Shown here: in pieces, positions 55,970 through 64,000 of the stretch
Layout: the number at the start of each line of letters is the position of its first letter
Numbering within the stretch: the stretch's first letter is position 1
NCBI GenBank assembly: GCA_951802425.1
Contig: OX637794.1
Location: forward strand, 4,526,001-4,590,000
Direction: 5' to 3'
Length of the DNA stretch: 64,000 bases
From: Clavaria fumosa
Taxonomy: Eukaryota > Basidiomycota > Agaricomycetes > Agaricales > Clavariaceae
Translations under genes and position numbers: made by a program
The notes under the pieces: generated by a model
Databases searched by the model: none
Told to the model about the DNA's origin: nothing
Seen by the model: the letters and a program-made list of their open reading frames with translations, nothing else

Positions 55970-57390
55970 GGTGGTGCTTGTGCTGGTTGTTGTGGCTGTG
56001 GCTGTGGCTGCTGTTGCCACTGCACATGTTGTTGTTGTTGTTGTTGGCCCCACTGAGCAGGCACCTGGTACATAGGCTGTGGTTGCCACTGTGGTGAGCA
56101 CCAGAAATGGTTCTGCAGAGGCACTGGTTGCCTGGGTTGGTTCCAAGCAGGACAGGTGCCCACTTTGCCTTGCATTTCTCTCTGCACAGCAGTGTGCAAT
56201 TGGTGTTGCCTGTCCAGGCATACTGTGAGCACTCAGAAGGCATCATAGGTCATTGGCTGTTCTGCACACATGAGGATCTTCTCCATGAGCTTTGGGTGGA
56301 GTGCCCATAGTACATTCCAGTGCATGTATTCATCGTAACTGGCCCAGCTCATGAGTGTTTTGAACCACTGGAAGAATTGGGAGGCATCCATTGCTACTTG
56401 CTTGAAAGTGTTCAGCTTGTGAACTGCTAATGCCTGGTCTTCAATGGGAGAGAAGGCCTCTTTCATCCTTGTTTAAAATGCTAGCCAGTCCACATCTTCA
56501 ACATTTGCATCCAGTAACACATTTGAGGCCTGGTTTGCCCATTCTCCTGTGTACCCTTTGGTCATGTGGCTTAGGGTAAATACCACTTTGTGGAAGTTGG
56601 TGGGGTACTTTGCCTCATTGGCACAGAATTCCAATTGTAGGCTCCTCAGGAACATTTGGAAGTCCTCTCTCTTTCCAGAGAAGTTTGCAATCTTCAACAA
56701 TAGGCTTGGTGCAGCTGGTGCTGCAGGTTTGGGTGCAGCATCTGCCATTGTTTACTCAATCCCTTCATACCAGATGTGGGGTGGTTTGACAGAGAGGTCA
56801 ATGCATAGGTGGTTGTTCAGTTCAATAAGCAACAAGTCAGTCTGAATGTGTGGGGTCGGTAGTGGTGTCTGCTTGCACTCTGACAGATCTGTGCATGGGT
56901 TCCTCAAGTTCTTTGAGGGTGCTCTTGTATTCGCTTTTGCTAGAAAAATCTGCAAAATCCTCATCTCCTAGTAGAAACTTTGTATCTTCCTCTTTGTCAA
57001 GTCATTGCTCAAGTTGTTGCTCTGCTACTGCATATAGCTTATTCAATAGTCTCTCTTGGAAGGTTTGCCACTCAGGGGAATGCACAATTGATAATGGGTT
57101 GTTTCATGTCAGATCCTGTGGTACAAAGATTCTCTTTGTTGCAAAGTGGTACTGTGGTGCCAATTGCACTGCTTCGAAATGTCTCAGGTAGTGGAATCTC
57201 TTGTAGTTCCAATAAGGTGTACTTGGTGGTGTCAGCTGTTCAAAGTCAGTCTCTGTGTCCAGTCCAAGGAGGGCCTTCCTCCTGACAGATCATTTGTATG
57301 AGGTCCAAAAGCATGCCAGTTCATTTTCTCTGAATACACAAGTCTTGCTTTGATTTGGGCAAGGGTAAGGGGTGCCTAGGTCTGAAGAGG
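55970..57390 (-). pseudogene. decayed gypsy gag, truncated by an LTR insertion
   Basis: The minus strand reads LLKIANFSGKREDFQMFLRS, YPTNFHKVVFTLSHMTKGYT, MKEAFSPIEDQALAVHKLNT, FKQVAMDASQFFQWFKTLMS and WNVLWALHPKLMEKILMCAE, with stops between pieces (near 56470 and 56233). Its N-terminal part can be traced to about 57290 with LLNKLYAVAEQQLEQ. The C-terminal end is a Gln/Pro/His-rich run (55975-56090) cut off at 55968 by LTR copy 3. The DNA is CpG-poor. Confidence 0.75.
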
Positions 57391-57689
57391 TAGGCAGGGG
57401 GGAAGAGGTTGTTACTTGTCAACAAATGCGAAGTCTGACTCTGGTGTATTCAAGGAAGCAGGGTTGCACTTGGCCGAATGGGAGCAAAGTTCATTCATCA
57501 GGAAACCTCAAAATGTCTTGACCCAGCTTGATCTGTCTTGACCTTAGTGGTCAAGACAGATCAAGAACTTTTTTGGTCAAGAACTCTGTCTTGAAAACGC
57601 AAAACGAACCTACTTATACAAGTTAAAGTTCTTGATTCAAGAACAATCAAGTGTACAAAGTAATCAAGTGTACAAGATGTGATAAGGGG

Positions 57690-59330
57690 TCAAGACAATG
57701 GTTCCACTGCTGCCGCCGCCGTCGTGCGCTGCTACCGCTGCCATCGTGTGCTGATGCCGCCGCCGCCGCCATTGTGCGCTGCTGCCGCTGCCGTCGTGCG
57801 CTGCTGCCGTCGTGCACTGCTGCCGCCGCTGCGGTCGTGCGCTGCTGCCGCCACTGTGGTTGTGCGCTGCTGCCGCCGCCGTCAAGCGCTGCTACCGCTG
57901 CCATCATGTGCTGATGCCGCCGCCGCCACCATTGTGCGCTGCTGCCGCCGCCGTCGTGCGCTGCTGCCGTCGTGCACTGCTGCCGCCGCTGCGGTCATGC
58001 GCTGCTGCCGCCGCTGCGGTTGTGTGCTGCTGCTGCCGCTGCGGTCGTGCGCTGCTGCCGCTGTTGTGCGCTGCTGCCGCCGCTGCGGTCGCGCTGCCGC
58101 TGCTGGTGCCATCGCCGCTGCTGCTGGTGCCATCACCGCTGCCGCCGCCACCGCCGTCGCTGCTAGTGCTGCCGCTACCGTCGTCATCGCTGTGCTGCCG
58201 CTGCCGCCGTCACTGCTGGTACTGCCGTCGCCATCGCTGTTGGCGCCGCCGCCGCCGCCGCTGCTGGTGCCGTCGCCGCCGCCGCCGCTACCGTCATCAT
58301 CACTGCGCCGCTGCCGCTGCTGCTGGTGCTGGTGCTGCCGCTGCCGCCATCACTGCTGGTACTGCCGCCACCGCCGCTGCTGCTGGTGCCGTCGCCGCTG
58401 CTGCTGGTGCCACCGCCGCCGCCGCTACTGTCATTGTCACTGCGCCGCCGCGGCTGCCGCCGCTGGTGCCGCCGCCACCGCCATCGCTGCTGGTGCCGTC
58501 GCCGCTGCTGCTGGTGCTGCCGCCACTGCCGCCACCGCCGTCGCTGCTAGTGCCACCGCTACCGTCGTCATCGCTGCACCGCCGCCACTGCTGCTGGTGC
58601 CGTCGCCGCTGCTGCTGGTGCCGCTGCTGTCGCCGTCACTGCTGGTACTGCCGCCGCCGCCATCGCAGCCGTTGCCGCTGCCGCCGCCTTCACTGCTGGT
58701 GCTGCCTCCGCCGCTGCTGGTGCCACCGCCGCCACCACCACCATCGCTGCTGGTGCCGCTGCTACCATCGTTGTCGCTGCTAGTGCCGCCGCTACCATTG
58801 TCGCTGCTTTGCTGCTGCCGCCGCCGCCGTCCATTGCTGCCGCCGCCACCGTCGTCGCTGTCCATTGCCGCTGCCGATGTCGACCGCTTCTGCTGCCACT
58901 GTCGTCGTTGCCGCCTGCCGTTTCTGCATTTGGGGTCATGAGAAAGGGAGAAAAAGAGAGGGGGCGGCATCACCTGAGTTGTCGTCCATTGTTCCTGCTG
59001 CTGCTGTCCACTGCCGCTGCCACCGCCGTCCACGTCACCCGCTGCTGCCGCTGCCGTCAACGCCGTCTGCTGCTGCTGCCGCTCATCGTCCGTTGCTGCT
59101 GCTGCCGCTGTCGTCACTGTCCATTGCCGCTGCTGCTGCTGCCACCATCATCGTCAACAACCGCTGCTGTCGTTACCCCTGCCATTTCCTTACCTGGGGT
59201 CAGCAGAGGGAAAGACAGAGGAGGTCACCTGGGGTCGTTGCCGCCATTTTCGTTGTCACACAAAGAGAGAGAGAGAGGGAGAGGAAGAGGAGTGGGGGGG
59301 TAATAGATTGAGGATGTGAGACTAGTGTTG
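57690..59330. repeat. 1.6-kb CNG triplet-repeat tract
   Basis: GCTGCTGCCGCCGCTGCGGT and related CTG/CCG/GTG/GTC triplets fill the tract, with 50-90-bp higher-order copies. The triplet period leaves several frames open on both strands (up to about 420 codons of Ala/Cys/Pro/Leu), which I do not call genes. Two non-repeat interruptions contain CCTGGGGTCAGCAGAGGGAA-like and TTTGGGGTCATGAGAAAGGG-like text (near 58928 and 59190). Confidence 0.9.
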
Positions 59331-59529
59331 TGGGCACGACTGACAAGCGGGGTCGAACTTTGAACAAAGTTCAACATAGATCATGTGACCTTATGTCGAA
59401 ATTTCTTTTGAAGTCCAATTCAGGTTTTGCTGATGTTGATGTCTTTTGTAGCTACTATGTAAATAAGTTCATTGATCACCATGCTTTTGAGATAGCTTCT
59501 TGACATCTTTTTTACTGATTGTTTTCTAA

Positions 59530-59812
59530 TTAGTCTTGATCATCTTATTGGCTCTTGACTACAATTGTTTCTTATTGGTCTTGACCAACTTATTGGCTCT
59601 TGATTTCTTAGCATATCCTTGACTACAATACTCTCCAAGATAAAATACATGTGTTGATTTTCTTATTAGTCTTGACCATCTTATTAGTTCTTGACTACAA
59701 TTATTGCTTGTTTTCTTATTGGTCTTGACCATCTTATTAGCTCTTGACTACTTAGCATATCCTTGACTACAACACTCTCCAAGATAAAATACATGTCTTG
59801 ACTTTCTTGACT
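59530..59812. repeat. about 135-bp tandem repeat, two units
   Basis: ATCCTTGACTACAACACTCT and CCAAGATAAAATACATGT occur twice in the same order, together with TTATTAGTCTTGACCATCTT segments. Confidence 0.8.
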
Positions 59813-59813
59813 T

Positions 59814-60788
59814 GGGGACGGGCAATCCCCACTAAGAGTGCGTGACGCTTATATAAGCATTCTGCCTCTAAGGCTCTGACCCAAAAACACATCTCAGTAT
59901 AGAGCCTTCCACACAACAGCTACAAAAAAACTTTGACTGTAAAAGATGGCTGAAATTAAATTAAAAAACTTTTGTTCAAGATGGATTTTCGAAAAATGCC
60001 CTATTTATTGAGATATTGTTGCTATCTAAACAACAAAGACATTTAAAAAAATTCCATCTTGAACAAAAAGTTCAAATAATATTTCTGAACATTTCCCCTC
60101 AGCAAAAGTAAGTTCCAAAATGTGTGTAGAAGGCTCTATGAGGCCCACAGATTTGGCACTGCCGGACTTGTGCGCTTATGTAATCAGTGGCTGTGCGCAC
60201 ACACTGCAAGGTTTCCTGCAGGTTTCTGTGGCCTCATTCTCTGGCTCTCATTCTCCCCCCACTTTCAAACACTCTGTGTGCACTTTGTGTGCAATCTAGG
60301 TTACAAAGTAAGCCTCCCAAACTTCATATTTACCTATCTTATCATTTAATTTACTGTTTTCTCTGCATTTCAGGCCAATTTCATCCTTCTGTCACCTTAG
60401 GGGACTGTGTGTACCTGGGGGAAGAATTTGGAGCTTTGGAACACCTAGATAAGCACTATTATACCATTTTCAAGTGAAGACTTTGTTATTGGAGGGACAG
60501 ACAATCTGGAGGACTAGAAGTATGCCCTGTGATAGGTACAAGGTTTTATGTCATGACCCCTTATGTTTCTGCTGTAATTGTATATGAGTGGAGATGTTTT
60601 GAATTATGTCTGTATTTTTCCTGTAATCTACATATAAAAGAGTCTGTGTTTACAAAAAATCCCATGCCAAATGCTTCAGAATTGACTGAGGAGAGAGTAA
60701 AATATCTTTGGGTCAGTGAAATCAAGGGCTTAGGCGCATTTTTGCTTATGTAAGCGTCACGCGCTCTTAGTTAGGATTGCCCGTCCCC
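59814..60788. mobile_element. 975-bp nested TIR element, non-autonomous
   Basis: The ends GGGGACGGGCAATCC and GGATTGCCCGTCCCC belong to inverted repeats of about 45 bp with five or six differences (both continue ACTAAGAGNGCGTGACGCTT). ACTT stands directly outside on both sides (59810-59813 and 60789-60792), a likely 4-bp target duplication. Inside are an A/T-rich hairpin (59968-59990 with 60050-60072, arm TTTTTGTTCAAGATGG) and short frames without motifs. It lies inside the larger TIR-bounded region. A related fragment with ACTTATATAAGCATCAC lies at about 61186-61203. Confidence 0.8.
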
Positions 60789-60855
60789 ACTTGACTGTCT
60801 TGACCAATTTGTCAAGACAGTCAAGGTGGGTCAAGACAATTCGAGGTTTGCTGAT

Positions 60856-61350
60856 GTTGTGATTAAAGGTAACAACCTAAGGAAAGGTAGCTACTGGTAC
60901 AGTCATTTATATACACAAGGGGATGACTCATAATGAGTCATAAGGCACAGGTAACATGGGGACAGGGCAGTGCATAATATGAGTCACAGCATGCATGGGG
61001 TGAAGGGACAAGTGAGGTAACTTATGTGAAGAGTAAGGGGGTCACGTGATGAAATTCTCACAAGCAGACTGTCTAACAAGATCCATGCAAAGAAAACATC
61101 TGCAGCCTCTGCCTTCATCACACACTCATTTAGGGCAAACCGAGTGCCTGCAGTCATTGCAATTGAGAGTTTGGGTGCATTTACTTATATAAGCATCACA
61201 ATGAGAATTGCAAAATTAAAATGAATGCATGAATCTTCATCTCATTCATTTCATGCAAGAGCAATCCGGTCAATTGTCACCCAACTTTCCCGCCTACCAT
61301 CTCTGTTGAGCAATAAATTCAATGCAGGAATAATTAAGAAATATGACTGC
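60856..61350. other. intergenic, 3' side of the second mannosidase
   Basis: CpG-poor sequence without a gene, then the likely 3' UTR of the mannosidase copy (about 61280-61350). Confidence 0.5.
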
Positions 61351-64000
61351 TTACTTCTCTGAAGCCATAACCAGCTTCACTGTTTTGACCTCGAAGCCGC
61401 GGAAACAGAGATTGATCACTGTCGCATTTTCGACCGGGCACAAAGGAATCTCGTCGCACTCATCTTCGAGAAGGTTGGTCAAGAACGCCTTGCGCACATC
61501 AAGGTTGCGCGCTATCTTCAACCGGACTTGAGCATGCCCACCGTACGCCTCGTACAAGCGCAAAATGACGGATTTGCCTGTTGAATCAGCGCAATCGAAA
61601 TCATCATGCTCTCCACGCTTTATCGTCTCCAAAAAGACGTTCTTTGCACCTTCCACGACGAAGGGTGATTTGAACTGGTTCAACGATGCTTCGTCATGTG
61701 GGGGTAATACTTTGAACCTTAAATCAACTGATTGAAGACGCAGAGATGGCGTAAGTCACTCACGGCGCATTTGGGAGTTGAACAAATGTCCAGCAATTGG
61801 AACGTCGGACTCGGCAAAGACGCCTTGATGAGGGAGAATGCCCCAAGAGAAGCTATGCAGGCCTGACCGAGGCAATTGAACTCAAACTTTGCCCCTGATA
61901 TGATACAATGCAAACGAGACACATACCTTGATCTTGTTCAGCATCGGGAGCGGTCGCGGCCCTCAGTAACGACATATTAAGGACGTTGCCTTGACAGGCA
62001 AAGCCATACTTGGATTCAGACAAAATTGCGACGCCGTAGCCGAACTCGCTCAAATCGGCAAACTGTGCACAGGCTTTAACAACAGGCTCCGAAAAAGCTT
62101 CATCACTTACCTTATGGCCGCAAACTTCAAATTTGGCCATGTCCCAGCTCGTATTCTTGTGGGTGGGCCGTTTCACGCAGCCGAATGAGGTCTCGTACGT
62201 GCAGTAGTCATTATGAATACTGAGGGGAAGCTCAACTACCGGCAAGTTGTTCAGCGACACACAGCTTGCCCCAACAGCGTGATTCAACTTACATTTCAGA
62301 AGTTCGTGCCTCTCATGCCAATCAACCTGAGCATCGAATTTGAACACAAATAGAGAATTGGCTTCTTGAGTCGCTGTAAAATCACATCCCCATCAATACC
62401 TTTAGCACCTTTTGTAAGATATAGAGTGATGCTTACCAGGGACAGCGTCTAGTGAGATCTGGTTACGGGACGATGGGCTATCAGAGGTCATTGCAACACC
62501 TCGGAGAAAACGTCCGTACAGTCAAGTTGATCAAACTTTTGCCAACCTTCACTTTCGCTTGCACTGACGCTCGCAAAGGGCCAGAAGCCACAACTCGGAT
62601 ATCGGAAAATAACAACGGCCGAGCGGTCTCCAAGTGATGCACCTCGACATCTCGATTCGCCCATCAGCATCGCATGCGTCCTACAGAACTGATTCAGAGA
62701 GACTCACCCCAAGCATCCCAAAAATTTGGACGGTCTTCAAAGATGACCAAGCCACCCGTCATACCGTCAGCAATGAGCTCGCGGCTGCGGATGAAAGATC
62801 GAGAACATGGGTCATTCTCAATAGCACGCCAAACTTCCCTGTAGGAACAAAGGTGAGAGGATTCCACGTACCCCTGGTATAGATCCATCAGACTTGTGAT
62901 CCTCCCCTTAGAAACGGTGAGTCGCAAACGGTAATTCCCCAACATAAAATGGTCTGGTCCATCTGTGTACACTAAAAAGAGAGGGGCATGAAGTTCAGCT
63001 TAGGCTCAACAACGTTCCGTTAGGGTTGAACAGAATGGGACAGTACCAATGGGCGATTGTTGTTCTGGTATGAAGACCCCACGAGCCATTGCAATCGGGG
63101 AGTCCGCACTAGCACGCATGAGCAAGAATCCATCTCGTCCCCCAAATTCGTCTTCCTGGAACATGAGTTCTTTGTCTCGTGATGCCTCGGCCAGCGCCCG
63201 TCTCAGGTCGTCGCCGCTGCCCCCCGGTGGGAGCGGGACGCGCACCACCTCCAGGCGGGGGAAGCACGTTGTGTTGAAACCGACGATCTGGCTGAGGGCG
63301 CTGTGAGTAGCGGTCGCATTGGCGGCGTTGTCCGGTCGGAGAAGAGTTTGTGAGGGGAAGGGGAAGAGGACAGCTAGCGCCTCGGCGAGCATGTCCTCGC
63401 ATTCGCTCCGCACCTCCGCGTACAACTTCTCCGCGTCTTCATATACCATACCGCTATTTCCAAAGTTCAAAATATGCGCCGCACAAAGAATACTTTTAGG
63501 AAACGCACATGGCAGACCCTGGTAGGACTAGAAGGGCAAGAGTCGGTCACTCACATGGCAGGATTGCTGCCGTGTAGAACTCACCGTCGTGGACTGTAGC
63601 TAACATAAGCAACAAGGCATTGTTACATGAAAAATGGGAAATTTACATTGGTTCAACAGGACTTTCTCCCAAGCACTATTGATCCTTGCCTTCGGGTAAA
63701 CGTAGTCGCAGATTCTGCACAGCGAGGCAAGTGTGGCGGCCAGCTGGGTAAAATTGTGAGAAAATGCGAAAGCCGTGGGCCACGCGTTGACGTCGCAACC
63801 CACCTCCAAGTCTCTGAGAAGGATCTCGGATTTGCGGTTGCCCATCTTGATGGATCCTGTGGGATAAAATGATTGACACTGGGCCAGAATTTATGGGCGA
63901 AAACAATTCACCATGCGACGTAAATGTCCCGCGATGAAACTGAACCAAAGACGTTAGAAAAAGGTACGCAGGGAAAAGCAACGTCACCACGCGTACTTCG
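61351..64000 (-). CDS. alpha-mannosidase, GH38 family, second copy (5' part outside window)
   Basis: This is the inverted paralog of the gene at 5897-10983. The visible part starts inside the exon ending LYLE at 64000 and runs to TAA at 61351 (end VKLVMASEK). All exons in this part can be matched: [24 protein letters not shown], the 9-nt exon [32 protein letters not shown]-type [93 protein letters not shown] and HSFSWGILPHQG. Splice sites are conserved; the intron that has a GC donor in copy 1 has GT here. Differences include a two-codon deletion (Arg-Asn) after RICD. I see no stop or frame break. The catalytic half lies beyond the window, so activity cannot be judged. Confidence 0.9.

Larger units (their letters stand above)
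57500..60855. mobile_element. TIR-bounded composite region, possible DNA transposon
   Basis: About 65 bp at 57500-57565 and the reverse complement of 60791-60855 match with some differences (both begin CAGNAAACCTC and contain TGTCTTGACCCA and CTGTCTTGAC). Each end is itself palindromic (CTGTCTTGAC...GTCAAGACAG). Inside are a CNG-repeat tract, a tandem repeat and a nested TIR element. A third partial end-like copy (AATTCAGGTTTTGCTGATG) lies at about 59417-59436, so the history is more than one insertion. I see no transposase gene. Confidence 0.55.

Noticed and set aside
57679..58941. A 420-codon open frame on the plus strand
   Set aside because: It is made only of CNG triplets; several other frames on both strands are open for the same reason. 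No domain or splice signal supports it.

Overview
The window is nuclear DNA of a filamentous fungus, most likely a mushroom-forming basidiomycete (Agaricomycete). The reasons are short GT-AG introns of about 50-100 nt, very intron-dense genes (about 27 exons in the alpha-mannosidase), GC- and CpG-rich genes separated by transposons, and mobile families typical of that group: Ty3/gypsy, CACTA/Tnp2, KDZ-type CxC2 and PIF/Harbinger. There is one 200-N assembly gap at 16374-16573.

Layout. 1-4154: a Ty3/gypsy element on the minus strand, cut by the window start. 4182-4631: a Harbinger fragment. 5206-5803: a long inverted repeat and three adjacent palindromes just upstream of a gene. 5897-10983: a GH38 alpha-mannosidase gene (Ams1 type). 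11652-13325: a single-pass, Ser/Thr-rich membrane protein. 14046-16373: mitochondrial phosphatidylglycerophosphate synthase PGS1, whose 5' end is lost in the gap. 17067-23442: a CACTA transposon with recognisable ends and a 4-bp duplication. 25067-26753: a Pcl/Pho80-type cyclin. 30913-32683: a coiled-coil protein with an AT-hook. From 34.1 to 45.4 kb the DNA is CpG-poor and holds minisatellites, LTRs, broken gag/protease/integrase pieces, a KDZ fragment, a tRNA-derived sequence and a 404-bp palindrome. 45834-55644 is a full-length gypsy element with 918-bp LTRs. 55671-57390 holds another LTR and gag remnant. 57500-60855 is a TIR-bounded region with a long CNG-repeat tract and a nested 975-bp TIR element. 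61351-64000 is a second alpha-mannosidase gene, inverted relative to the first and cut by the window end.

Genes. The cellular genes are unrelated housekeeping or regulatory genes (oligomannoside turnover, cardiolipin precursor synthesis, CDK regulation, a putative chromatin protein). Nothing suggests a metabolic cluster. The two mannosidase copies resemble each other in introns as well as exons, which points to a duplication rather than to old paralogs.

Most notable object. The full-length gypsy element carries, antisense to gag-pol and next to its 3' LTR, a six-exon gene that keeps its frame throughout (about 391 residues). It has an exact Zn(II)2Cys6 spacing, a basic nuclear-targeting-like stretch and an acidic region. 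The gag-pol of the same element is dead: protease, reverse transcriptase and integrase catalytic acids have been changed, each by a CpG to CpA step.
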